Shown: one piece after another, positions 50,553 to 58,462 of the stretch
Layout: each line of letters starts with the position of its first letter
Position numbering within the stretch: the stretch's first letter is position 1
NCBI RefSeq assembly: GCF_009829925.1
Contig: NZ_SNVJ01000004.1
Coordinates: forward strand, 62,001 to 126,000
Length of the DNA: 64,000 nt
Source of the DNA: Teichococcus coralli
GTDB lineage: Bacteria > Pseudomonadota > Alphaproteobacteria > Acetobacterales > Acetobacteraceae
Direction: 5' to 3'
Notes under the pieces: generated by a model
Database searches by the model: none
What the model saw: the letters and a program-made list of their open reading frames with translations, nothing else
Told to the model about the DNA's origin: nothing
Translations under genes and position numbers: made by a program

Positions 50553-52274
50553 TTACTCGTCGCCCGCCATCTGGTTGCGGCGGCGGATGGCCGCGCCGAG
50601 GATGTCGCCCAGGGAGGCGCCGGAGTCGGCGGTGCCGTACTCCTTCATCGCCTCGCGCTCCTCCTCCACTTCCTTGCCCTTGATGGTCAGGGCCAGGCGG
50701 CGGGCGGCGCGGTCCACGGCGGTGACCTTCGCATCGACCTTCTCGCCGATGGCGAACTTGTCGGGGCGCTGGTCGCCACGGTCGCGGGCCAGCTCGGCGC
50801 GGCGGATGAAGCCGGTGAGCACGTCCTCGACCTTCACCTCGATGCCGTTCTGCTCGACCTTCGTCACGATGCAGGTGACGATGTCGTTCTTGCGGACGCG
50901 GTCCAGCACCTCGGCGGCGGGGTCGGCGGCCAGCTGCTTGATGCCGAGGGAGATGCGCTCCTTCTCGACGTCAACGTCCAGCACCTTGGCCTTGACCATG
51001 TCGCCCTTCTTGTAGTCGGCCATGGCCTGCTCGCCAGGGACGTCCCAGGAAAGGTCGGACATGTGCACCATGCCGTCGATCTCGGGAGCCAGACCCACGA
51101 ACAGACCGAACTCGGTGATGTTGCGGATCTCGCCCTCGACGATGGAGCCCGGCGAGTGCGCCTCGAGGAACAGCTCCCAGGGGTTGCCCTGGGCCTGCTT
51201 GAGGCCGAGGCTGATGCGGCGCTTCGGCTCGTCCACGTCCAGGATCATCACGTCGACCTCCTGCGAGGTGGCGACGATCTTGCCCGGATGGACGTTCTTC
51301 TTGGTCCAGCTCATCTCGGAGACGTGGACCAGGCCCTCGACGCCCGGCTCCAGCTCCACGAAGGCGCCGTAGTCGGTGATGTTGGTCACGCGGCCGGTGA
51401 ACTTGGCGCCGACCGGGTACTTGATCGACACGCCCTCCCACGGGTCGGACATCAGCTGCTTCATGCCCAGCGAGATGCGCTGCGTCTCGGGGTTGAAGCG
51501 GATGACCTGCACGCGGACCTGCTGCCCGATGGACAGCGCCTCGGAGGGGTGGTTGATGCGGCGCCAGGCGATGTCGGTGACGTGCAGCAGCCCGTCCACG
51601 CCGCCCAGGTCCACGAAGGCGCCGTAGTCGGTGATGTTCTTCACCACGCCGTCCAGGATCATGCCTTCCTTGAGGCCCTGGATCAGCTCGCTACGCTGCT
51701 CGGCGCGCGTCTCTTCCAGCACCGCGCGGCGGCTGACGACGATGTTGCCGCGGGCGCGGTCCATCTTCAGGATCTGGAAGGGCTGCGGCGAGCCCATCAG
51801 CGGCCCGACGTCGCGCACCGGGCGGATATCCACCTGGGAACCCGGGAGGAAGGCCACGGCGCCGCCGAGATCGACGGTGAAGCCGCCCTTCACGCGCCCG
51901 AAGATGACGCCATTGACGCGCTGCTGCGCGTTGAACGCCTTCTCCAGGTTGGTCCAGGCTTCCTCGCGGCGCGCCTTCTCACGCGACAGGACGATCGAGC
52001 CGTCCTTGTCCTCATAGCGCTCGACGAACAGCTCGACGGTGTCGCCGGCCTTCACCTCGGGCTTCTGGCCCTGCGGCGCGAATTCCTTGAGGGGCACCCG
52101 CCCCTCGCTCTTCAGCCCGACATCCACGACCGCGAAATCGTCGTCGACCCGGACCACCTTGCCGGTGACGACCGAGCCGGCGAAGCCGGTGTCGGCGCCC
52201 AGGGTGGCGTCGAGCAGGGCGGCAAAGTCCTCGCCACCGGCCGGGGTCATGGAAAGGCTGTCGGCATGTGCCAT
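50553..52274 (-). CDS. rpsA: 30S ribosomal protein S1
   Basis: mRNA-binding ribosomal protein of 573 residues with six S1 (OB-fold) repeats. The repeats are recognisable by their beta-strand openings such as GSVVTGKVVRVDDDFAVVDVG, GVVKNITDYGAFVDLGG, GRVTNITDYGAFVELEPG, GEIRNITEFGLFVGLAPE and later divergent copies. The start MAHADSLSM at 52274 has GGAGG-rich sequence upstream. It is followed by a strong terminator and separated from cmk by repeat copy G. Confidence 0.97.
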   Translation of the reverse strand: MAHADSLSMTPAGGEDFAALLDATLGADTGFAGSVVTGKVVRVDDDFAVVDVGLKSEGRVPLKEFAPQGQKPEVKAGDTVELFVERYEDKDGSIVLSREKARREEAWTNLEKAFNAQQRVNGVIFGRVKGGFTVDLGGAVAFLPGSQVDIRPVRDVGPLMGSPQPFQILKMDRARGNIVVSRRAVLEETRAEQRSELIQGLKEGMILDGVVKNITDYGAFVDLGGVDGLLHVTDIAWRRINHPSEALSIGQQVRVQVIRFNPETQRISLGMKQLMSDPWEGVSIKYPVGAKFTGRVTNITDYGAFVELEPGVEGLVHVSEMSWTKKNVHPGKIVATSQEVDVMILDVDEPKRRISLGLKQAQGNPWELFLEAHSPGSIVEGEIRNITEFGLFVGLAPEIDGMVHMSDLSWDVPGEQAMADYKKGDMVKAKVLDVDVEKERISLGIKQLAADPAAEVLDRVRKNDIVTCIVTKVEQNGIEVKVEDVLTGFIRRAELARDRGDQRPDKFAIGEKVDAKVTAVDRAARRLALTIKGKEVEEEREAMKEYGTADSGASLGDILGAAIRRRNQMAGDE

Positions 52275-52604
52275 GTAGCAGTGTGTTCCTGATCCGCCCG
52301 GGAGGCTCCCGGAGGGATTCTTGCGCCCCCGCCTGCGCGAGCACGACTTGGCCGGGCGCCTGCCTCTGCAGGCGGCGCCGTTCGGCCCTGTTGCGATAAG
52401 CGGAATTGCGGCCCGCCCGTTCCGGTCCGGTGGCGCGGGCGCCTGGTCAGCGCACCGCAGAGAGCCGGACACCCCGGCACCGGCCGGTGACAGGGTTCAG
52501 CGTTCGCCTAGGCCAGTCAGCCCCTCGGCGTCAAGGGGATTCGGACAGGAGCGCAACGTTTCGCCGACGCGTGAAAACCGGAGCGGTGAGCCCCTTTCCA
52601 AAGA
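52275..52604. other. rpsA leader region
   Basis: About 330 bp between the rpsA start and repeat copy G, without a credible gene. It should contain the rpsA promoter and the 5' untranslated region, which in this family is often autoregulated by S1. No clear promoter hexamers were picked out by eye. Confidence 0.35.
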
Positions 52605-52785
52605 AGCGGGAGGAGAATGAATTCTCCCGCAGACCCGCACTTTTTTCTTTTCCATCAGCCTGTTGCATCGGCGGCGCGCGCTCGCGCCGGAGCGGGCGCC
52701 GCGCTTGCGGCCAGAACCGTTCTCGCCGTCGGCGAAACCGAAAACTGACAGAGAAAGAAGAAGGTTTGGGGGGTGGGCGCCGCCT
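52605..52785. repeat. Dispersed hairpin/pyrimidine repeat, pair with eroded right arm (copy G)
   Basis: Left arm: GCGGGAG-G-AGAAT-GA-ATTCTCCCGC (52605-52629), then AGACCCGCACTTTTTTCTTTTCC and ATCAGCC. Right arm keeps only the pyrimidine part and end (reverse complement CCAAACCTTCTTCTTTCTC, TGTCAGTTTTCGG, about 52735-52775); its hairpin is missing. It lies between cmk and rpsA. The paired C/G changes in the left stem preserve base pairing. Confidence 0.75.
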
Positions 52786-52833
52786 GGCGCAGCTCTCCCA
52801 TTCCAGTCTGGGCCAGGAAGCGGAGGACCGGCC

Positions 52834-53499
52834 TCAGAGGCCGAGGCGCTCCGCCACCAGGGCGCGCGCGGCCCGGAAGGCGGCTTCCGCATCCAAAGCG
52901 GTGGTGTCCAGCAGCAGGGCATCGGCCGCCGGCTTCAGCGGCGCCACGGCGCGGCCGGCATCCTGCGCGTCCCGCGCGCGGAGGTCGGCCAGCACCGCCG
53001 GCAGCTCGGCTGTCACGCCACGCCCCCGCAGTTCCAGCCAGCGGCGGCGGGCGCGCTCCTCGTCGCTGGCGGTGACGAACAGCTTCACCGGCGCGTCGGG
53101 AAAGACCACGGTGCCGATGTCCCGCCCGTCCAGCACCGCGCCATGGGTGCGGCCGAAGCCGCGCTGCCAGTCCAGCAGCGCGGCGCGCACGGCGGGAATG
53201 GCGGCAACGGCGCTGGCCGCGCGGTCGGCCTCGGGGCCGCGCAGGTCCGGGCGCTCCAGGTCGGCGGGGGAAAGGGAGCGGGCTGCCGCCTCGGCGGCGA
53301 GGGTGTCCCGCGGGTCGGCCCCGGCATCCAGCAACCGGCGGCCGGTGGCGCGGTAGAGCAGGCCGGTGTCGAGGTAGGGCAGGCCCAGCTCGGCGGCGAG
53401 GCGGCGGGCCAGCGTGCCCTTGCCAGCCGCCGCCGGCCCGTCCACGGCGATGACGACCCCGGCGAGGCCGCGGCCGCCGGCGTCCGGCGTGGGGTTCAC
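52834..53499 (-). CDS. cmk: Cytidylate kinase
   Basis: Phosphorylates CMP/dCMP. 221 residues; P-loop [20 protein letters not shown] near residue 16, [17 protein letters not shown] (CMP site), [23 protein letters not shown] and [20 protein letters not shown] are standard. It begins with GTG overlapping the aroA stop (GTGA), so it is coupled to aroA. Confidence 0.95.
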   Translation of the reverse strand: MNPTPDAGGRGLAGVVIAVDGPAAAGKGTLARRLAAELGLPYLDTGLLYRATGRRLLDAGADPRDTLAAEAAARSLSPADLERPDLRGPEADRAASAVAAIPAVRAALLDWQRGFGRTHGAVLDGRDIGTVVFPDAPVKLFVTASDEERARRRWLELRGRGVTAELPAVLADLRARDAQDAGRAVAPLKPAADALLLDTTALDAEAAFRAARALVAERLGL

Positions 53500-54881
53500 G
53501 CCCGGGCCGGGCGGTTCAGGCGCTGCAGGGCGTCGCCGCCCGCCGCGCGGTTGATCAGCTCGGCGAAGCCGGGGAAGGAGGTGTCGATGAAGCTCGAGTC
53601 ATCCACCGCCACCGGCGCCTCGGTCGTCAGTCCGAGCACCAGGGCGCTCATGGCGATGCGGTGGTCCATGTGCGTGACGACCCGGCCGCCGCCGGGCGGC
53701 GCGCCACCCACGCCGTGCACCAGCATGTCGTCGCCCTCGATCTCCACCTTCACCCCGTTGGCGGCGAGCAGCGCGGCGGTGGCGGCCACGCGGTCGCTCT
53801 CCTTCACCCGCAGCTCGGCCAGGCCGCGGAAGCGGCTGACGCCCTGGGCGCAGGCGGCCGCCACGGCCAGGACCGGGTACTCATCCACCATGGAGGGCAC
53901 CCGCTCGGCCGGCACGTCCACCGCGCGCAGCGCGCCGTGGCGGGCGGTGAGGTCGCCCATCGGCTCGCCGCCTTCGGTGCGCGCGTCGCTGACCTCCAGC
54001 GTGGCGCCCATCTCGCGCAGGGTGGTGAAGAGCCCGGTGCGCAGCGGGTTCAGCCCGACGCTCTCCACCGTCACCTCGGAGCCCGGAACCAGCAGCGCCG
54101 CCACCAGCGGGAAGGCGGCGGAAGAAGGGTCGCCCGGCACCGCCACCGGCGCGGCGACCAGCTCCGGCTGGCCCTCCAGCTCGATGACGCGGCCATGCCC
54201 CTGCGGCGCCACCCGCACGGTGGCGCCGAAATGGCGCAGCATGTTCTCGGTGTGGTCGCGACTCGCCTCCGGCTCGACCACGCGGGTCACCCCGCGCGCG
54301 CCCAGCCCCGCCAGCAGCACGGCCGACTTCACCTGCGCCGAGGCCATCGGCAGGGTGTAGTCCAGCGGCAGCGGCTCGGCGGCGCCCTTGATGGCGAGCG
54401 GCAACCGGCCGCCCTCGCGGCCGGCGAAGCGGGCGCCGCAGGCGGCCAGCGGATCGGTCACGCGCTTCATCGGCCGCTTGCGCAGCGAGGCGTCGCCGGT
54501 CAGCACGGCGAAGATCGGGTGGCCGGCGATGAGGCCGCAGATCAGCCGCGCGGCGGTGCCGGAATTGCCCATGTCCAGCACGTCGGCCGGCTCGGTGAGG
54601 CCGCCGACGCCGCGCCCGGCCACCTGCCAGTGGCCGGGGCCCAGCCGCTCCACCGTGGCGCCGAGCGCGCGCATGGCGGCGGCGGTGCGCAGCACGTCCT
54701 CGCCTTCCAGCAGCCCGGTGATCTCGGTGCTGCCGACGGCGAGGGCGCCGAACATCAGCGCGCGGTGGCTGATCGACTTGTCGCCGGCGACGGTGAGGCG
54801 GCCGGAGAGGCCCTTCTGCGGCCGGGTGGCGCGCAACGGCCGTGCATTCGCTTCGTGTTCCACGGAGCGAGGGTTTGACAT
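53496..54881 (-). CDS. aroA: 3-phosphoshikimate 1-carboxyvinyltransferase (EPSP synthase)
   Basis: Shikimate-pathway enzyme transferring enolpyruvate from PEP to shikimate-3-phosphate; target of glyphosate. 461 residues. Phosphate and substrate sites: [49 protein letters not shown], and the catalytic region [19 protein letters not shown]-terminal [27 protein letters not shown] with an Ala following GNSGTA resembles class II enzymes. ATG at 54881 starts MSNPRSVEH; upstream codons are noise. Confidence 0.96.
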   Translation of the reverse strand: MSNPRSVEHEANARPLRATRPQKGLSGRLTVAGDKSISHRALMFGALAVGSTEITGLLEGEDVLRTAAAMRALGATVERLGPGHWQVAGRGVGGLTEPADVLDMGNSGTAARLICGLIAGHPIFAVLTGDASLRKRPMKRVTDPLAACGARFAGREGGRLPLAIKGAAEPLPLDYTLPMASAQVKSAVLLAGLGARGVTRVVEPEASRDHTENMLRHFGATVRVAPQGHGRVIELEGQPELVAAPVAVPGDPSSAAFPLVAALLVPGSEVTVESVGLNPLRTGLFTTLREMGATLEVSDARTEGGEPMGDLTARHGALRAVDVPAERVPSMVDEYPVLAVAAACAQGVSRFRGLAELRVKESDRVAATAALLAANGVKVEIEGDDMLVHGVGGAPPGGGRVVTHMDHRIAMSALVLGLTTEAPVAVDDSSFIDTSFPGFAELINRAAGGDALQRLNRPARA

Positions 54882-54963
54882 GGAGCCGGGGGGCGTGGCA
54901 ATGCGCGCCCCTGTTTCGCGGCCGGCCCGCGCCTGGCCCCTTTTTCCCGGGATACTCACGCTG

Positions 54964-55281
54964 ATGGCCAAGCCCGAACTGGGTCTGAAACGCACCTGCG
55001 TCGCCTGCGGCGCAAAGTTCTACGACCTCGCCCGCCAGCCTGCCGTTTGCCCGAAATGCGGCACCGAGCAGCCGGCCGAGCAGCCGCGCCTGCGCCGCGC
55101 CGCCGCGCCGGTGGAGGAGAAGGTCAAGAAGCGCCCTGCCCCCGAGGCCGACAGCGACGATGTCGACCTGGAGGACGTGGACACCGACGAGTCGCTGGAC
55201 GACTCCGAGGACCTCGAGGACAGCGAGGACGACATCGACACCGACATCGAGGTCGAGACGGACCGCGAGGAAGAGAACTAG
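54964..55281 (+). CDS. FYDLN-acid family protein (TIGR02300)
   Basis: 105 residues in two parts: a zinc-ribbon-like head with CVACG (~12-16) and CPKCG (~29-33) flanking the family motif KFYDLARQP, a basic linker ([18 protein letters not shown]), then a tail of ~45 residues that is almost wholly Asp/Glu/Ser. Family function is unknown; the gene is conserved in alphaproteobacteria and commonly divergent from aroA as here (82 bp apart). The zinc site and polyanionic tail suggest a protein- or RNA-polymerase-binding role, but that is inference. Confidence 0.9.
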   Translation: MAKPELGLKRTCVACGAKFYDLARQPAVCPKCGTEQPAEQPRLRRAAAPVEEKVKKRPAPEADSDDVDLEDVDTDESLDDSEDLEDSEDDIDTDIEVETDREEEN

Positions 55282-55310
55282 GCCGCGCCGGCCCGCAGGG
55301 GCGGCGGAAC

Positions 55311-55508
55311 CGGGGGAGAATTCATTCTCCCCCGAACCTCCTCTTCCTGCTTTTCTGTCATTTTGTCGCTCTGGCTAGACGCGCCCACGCCGGGGCCGCG
55401 ACAGCTTCGGCGGCCATCCGTGCGCTGATCATCGGACGCGCCTTCGCCGCAAGCCGCGCCGGGAATCGACAGAAAAAGGAGGGGGTCTGGGGGAGTTCAC
55501 TCCCACAG
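55311..55508. repeat. Dispersed hairpin/pyrimidine repeat, inward-facing pair (copy H)
   Basis: Left arm: perfect stem GGGGGAGAAT-TC-ATTCTCCCCC (55312-55333), CGAACCTCCTCTTCCTGCTTT, TCTGTCATTTTG. Right arm inverted: CGACAGAAAAAGGAGGGGG, TCTGG, stem GGGAGT-TC-ACTCCC (55491-55504). It fills the gap between the convergent FYDLN-acid and dehydrogenase genes; its right stem ends 6 bp from the latter's stop. The core of ~110 bp includes GCGCCCACGCCGGGG, also seen in the core of copy B as GCGCACGCCGGGG. Confidence 0.85.
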
Positions 55509-55510
55509 CC

Positions 55511-56422
55511 TTATTTTTCATCCCCCGCCTCTTCATCCCCCGGCAGGGCGATCCCCGTCATCGCCTGCCAGACGCGGATGACGAACCCGTCGTCCTTCTG
55601 GCCCTGCCCCATGGCATGGGCGGCGGTGAAGAGCTGCTGCGCCTGCGCCGCCAGCGGCACCGGGAAGGCCAGCGCGCGCGCCATCTCCGTCACCAGCCCC
55701 AGGTCCTTGACGAAGATGTCCACCGCCGAGCGGGGGGCATCGTCGCCGGTCAGCACCCGCGCCATGCGGTTCTCGAACATCCAGGAGTTGCCGGCGGCCG
55801 AGGTGACCACGTCGTAGAGCGCCTTCGGGTCCGCCCCGGCGCGGATGCCGAGCGCCATGGCCTCCGCCGCCACCGCGATGTGCACGCCCGCGAGGAGCTG
55901 GTGCACCACCTTCACGGTGGCGCCGATGCCGGGCTGCTCGCCCAGCCGCCAGACCTTGGTGGCGATGGCCTCCAGCACCGGCGCCGCCTTGTCGAAGGCC
56001 GCGGCGCCGCCGGCCGCCATCACCGTCATGGCGCCCTCGCGCGCCTTGGCCGCGCCGCCGGAAACGGGGGCGTCGAGCGGCAGCATCCCGGCCTGTTCCA
56101 GTTTCGCGGCGATGGCGCGGGCCGCGTCCGGCGCCATGGTGGCGCAGGAGAGCACCGCCGCGCCCGAGGCCAGGCGGGGCAGGGCGCCCTCCGGCCCGAA
56201 CAGCGCCGCCTCGGTCTGCGCGGCGTTCACCACCAGCACCACCAGCGCCTCGGTGCCCTGCGGCAACGCGCCGGCGCTGGCCACCGCCCTCCCGCCGGCC
56301 GCGATGAACTCCTCCCGCGCCGCCGGGCGGGGGTCGCACCCCGTCACCTCCAGCCCGGCCCGCAGCAGCGACCGCGCCGCGCCCATCCCCATGCTGCCCA
56401 AGCCGATGACGCCCACCCGCAT
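55511..56422 (-). CDS. NAD(P)-dependent beta-hydroxyacid dehydrogenase (3-hydroxyisobutyrate/L-threonate dehydrogenase-like)
   Basis: 303-residue dehydrogenase. The Rossmann motif VGVIGLGSMGMGAARSLLRAG opens the protein, LDAPVSGGAAKAREGAMTVMAAGG is the substrate-binding signature and the catalytic Lys is in GATVKVVHQLLAG. The VVNAAQTEAALFGPEG region and HQLLAG variant recall L-threonate 3-dehydrogenase (LtnD) more than MmsB, but no ltn kinase or aldolase gene is adjacent. ATG at 56422 lies at the glycine-rich fold start with AGGAGG upstream. Confidence 0.85.
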   Translation of the reverse strand: MRVGVIGLGSMGMGAARSLLRAGLEVTGCDPRPAAREEFIAAGGRAVASAGALPQGTEALVVLVVNAAQTEAALFGPEGALPRLASGAAVLSCATMAPDAARAIAAKLEQAGMLPLDAPVSGGAAKAREGAMTVMAAGGAAAFDKAAPVLEAIATKVWRLGEQPGIGATVKVVHQLLAGVHIAVAAEAMALGIRAGADPKALYDVVTSAAGNSWMFENRMARVLTGDDAPRSAVDIFVKDLGLVTEMARALAFPVPLAAQAQQLFTAAHAMGQGQKDDGFVIRVWQAMTGIALPGDEEAGDEK

Positions 56423-56543
56423 GGCCGCCTCCTCCCGTTCCTGCGCCACAGGGTGGCGCCGGGCACGCCGGCTGCCAAGGCGCCCCCTTCGCAAGGGCCG
56501 CGGGATGCCCGCTCATGCGGTCGCCACCGCCGAAGGACCGCGC

Positions 56544-57266
56544 ATGCCACCTGATGCCGCCGCCATCGCCCGCCTGGCCGGCAGGGCCGGCCAGCCGCAC
56601 CCCGTGCCTGGCGTGAAGTTCGCCCGGAGTGGCGCGCCGCTGCCTTTCCCGGGCAACACGGTGCTCTGCCTGCTGCCGGCGGAGGCGCCGGAACACGCAG
56701 CCCTGGCCGCCATGGCCGCCGAACTGGCCCGGGCACCCGGCTGGGGCGCGAAGCTGGCGCCGCTGGATCCCGCCAGCTTTCACATGACGGTGTTCAACGG
56801 CGTGCACGACCGCGCCCGCCGGCCACGGGACTGGCCGGCGGGCCTGCCGCTCGACGCGCCAATTCCTGAGGTGACGCGCGCCTTCGCCGAACGCCTGGAC
56901 GGGCTGCGGGCACCCGGCGGCTTCGCCATGCGCCCGGCCGGGCTGGGTCCGACCTCCGGCGGGGGCACCGTGCTGTGGCTGGAGCCGTGCGACGCCGCCA
57001 CCGCGGGGCGGCTCGCCGCGCTGAGGGAGGACCTGGCGCGGGCGCTCGGCCTCCGGCAGCCCAACCATCGCCGCCACGCCTTCCACCTGACGCTGAACTA
57101 TTCCCTGGCCTGGCTGGACCCGGCCGAGGCAGCCGCGCTCGCGGCGGCGCAGCGCCGGATGGGGGAAGGCTTCGCCACCCGCCACCCGGTGCTGCGCTTC
57201 CCCCCACCCGCCCTTTGCGCCTTCGAGACGCTGGGCGCCTTCCACCCGGTGCTGCGACTCGGTTGA
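56544..57266 (+). CDS. DUF1868 / 2H phosphoesterase superfamily protein
   Basis: 240 residues. Two His-x-Thr motifs, SFHMTVFNG near residue 79 and HAFHLTLNYSL near residue 180, place it in the 2H phosphoesterase fold (RNA ligase/cyclic phosphodiesterase type), and PFPGNTVLCLLP with the overall layout fits DUF1868. The likely chemistry is hydrolysis of a cyclic phosphate, substrate unknown. AAGGA lies 7 nt before the ATG at 56544; another ATG is at 56505. Its promoter region overlaps the divergent dehydrogenase's leader. Confidence 0.8.
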   Translation: MPPDAAAIARLAGRAGQPHPVPGVKFARSGAPLPFPGNTVLCLLPAEAPEHAALAAMAAELARAPGWGAKLAPLDPASFHMTVFNGVHDRARRPRDWPAGLPLDAPIPEVTRAFAERLDGLRAPGGFAMRPAGLGPTSGGGTVLWLEPCDAATAGRLAALREDLARALGLRQPNHRRHAFHLTLNYSLAWLDPAEAAALAAAQRRMGEGFATRHPVLRFPPPALCAFETLGAFHPVLRLG

Positions 57267-57331
57267 ACACCCCGCGCGGCAACCGGGCGGCGCTTCCTCA
57301 CGTTGCAGGCGGGCGCAGCGGAGATGGCGAA

Positions 57332-57847
57332 ATGGCAGGAACGGCGGAAAAGACCGACCCCGCGCTCTGGAACAAGGTGAAGCGGGCGGTCACGCGCGGG
57401 GCCAAGGGCGGCAAGCCCGGCCAGTGGTCGGCCCGCAAGGCGCAGCTCGCGGTCAGCGAATACAAGGCGGAAGGCGGCGGCTATCGCGGCCGCAAGTCGG
57501 CCGACAACCACCTGGAGCAGTGGCAGCGCGAGGACTGGGGCACCAAGTCCGGCCGCAAGAGCGGCAGCACCGGCGAGCGCTACCTGCCCCGCAAGGCGCG
57601 CGAATCGCTTTCCGACGAGGAATACCGCCGCAGCACGGCGAAGAAGCGCGCCGACAGCCGCCAGGGCCGCCAGTTCAGCGCCCAGCCCAAGGACGTGGCG
57701 CGCAAGGCCGCCAAGGCGCGCCATGCCGCCGATGCCGGGGGAACCACCAAGGCGGCGCTGATGGCCGAGGCGCGCAAGCGCGACATTCGCGGCCGCTCCC
57801 GCATGACCAAGGGCGAGCTGGCCAAGGCCCTGGGACATGCCGCATGA
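57332..57847 (+). CDS. DUF5872-domain basic protein
   Basis: 171 residues, strongly basic. LWNKVKRAVTRGAKGGKPGQWSARKAQLAV and the TGERYLPRKARESLSDEEY segment match DUF5872 as remembered. The C-terminal ~35 residues (TKAALMAEARKRDIRGRSRMTKGELAKAL) form a Rho-N/SAP-like helical motif used for nucleic-acid binding. It overlaps the DUF3140 gene by ATGA. Function unknown; charge and the C-terminal motif suggest nucleic-acid association. Confidence 0.82.
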   Translation: MAGTAEKTDPALWNKVKRAVTRGAKGGKPGQWSARKAQLAVSEYKAEGGGYRGRKSADNHLEQWQREDWGTKSGRKSGSTGERYLPRKARESLSDEEYRRSTAKKRADSRQGRQFSAQPKDVARKAAKARHAADAGGTTKAALMAEARKRDIRGRSRMTKGELAKALGHAA

Positions 57848-58206
57848 CGGAGGCGGCGGACCGCAAGGAGACCCTCGCCGAGTTCCGCCGGGTGGTGAAC
57901 ATGACCCCCGCCAAGCTGCGCCACTGGCTGGAGAGCGAGGAAAGCCGCTCGGTCGGCATGGCGCCGGGCGGCAAGAAGGTGACCGGCCCGGAGCAGCACG
58001 AATCGGTCGGCCACCACATGGGCGAGCGGATCCTGGCGATCAAAGCCCGCAAGCAGGACGAGCTGACCGAGGCCGACTGGGCCGACATGCGCAAGGTCAT
58101 CGGCTACGTGCATCGCCACATGGCGCAGCGGCCGAAGGGCGACGTCCGCGACACCCGCTGGCGCAGGTCGCTGATGAACTGGGGCCATGATCCGCTGGAA
58201 GATTGA
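57844..58206 (+). CDS. DUF3140 family protein
   Basis: 120 residues. LAEFRRVVNMTPAKLRHWLESEESRSVG, then GHHMGERILAIKARKQDELTEADWADMRKVIGYVHRHMAQRP and WRRSLMNWGHDP, are the DUF3140 core. Mostly helical, basic, soluble. It is translationally coupled to the DUF5872 gene, and the two families are small DNA-associated-looking proteins of unknown role. Confidence 0.85.
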   Translation: MTEAADRKETLAEFRRVVNMTPAKLRHWLESEESRSVGMAPGGKKVTGPEQHESVGHHMGERILAIKARKQDELTEADWADMRKVIGYVHRHMAQRPKGDVRDTRWRRSLMNWGHDPLED

Positions 58207-58234
58207 GCGGGGGCACCCATGAATGTCGGGGTCA

Positions 58235-58286
58235 GGGGTGGTTCAACCACCCCGGCGGGTGGCTCCGGGGAGGGCGCCGCCCTCCC
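58235..58286. terminator. Two adjacent perfect palindromes after DUF3140
   Basis: GGGGTGGTT-C-AACCACCCC (58235-58253) and GGGAGGGCG-C-CGCCCTCCC (58268-58286), each 9-bp arms with a single central base, lie 29 and 62 bp after the DUF3140 stop. They can form stems but lack T-tracts, so a terminator role is only likely, not shown. Confidence 0.45.
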
Positions 58287-58294
58287 TGGCCGCG

Positions 58295-58384
58295 CTATCC
58301 CAGGGCATGGACGGCGATGCGGATGAGAGCGCTCACCACCAGCAGCGCGAGCACGATGCGGGAGAGGGTGGAAACCGGCGGCAT
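58295..58384 (-). CDS. Possible 29-residue single-pass membrane peptide
   Basis: An ATG-to-TAG frame encodes MPPVSTLSRIVLALLVVSAL followed by IRIAVHALG: one clean hydrophobic helix with a flanking Arg/His. No Shine-Dalgarno is obvious. It lies antisense to the leader of the methyltransferase gene, in the only stretch of the DUF3140-methyltransferase gap not taken by palindromes. It could be a real microprotein or chance. Confidence 0.25.
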   Translation of the reverse strand: MPPVSTLSRIVLALLVVSALIRIAVHALG

Positions 58385-58462
58385 GGCGGGGAGATGGGCG
58401 CCCTGAGCCCGAACGGGAAGCCCGCTGGCGCGCCCGCCGCGCATCGCCTATCCCAGCAGGCC

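Noticed and set aside
49575-52292. 905-codon plus-strand frame across sppA and rpsA
   Set aside because: Antisense shadow of two clear minus-strand genes; low-complexity His/Asp/Val/Leu-rich product, no start signal.
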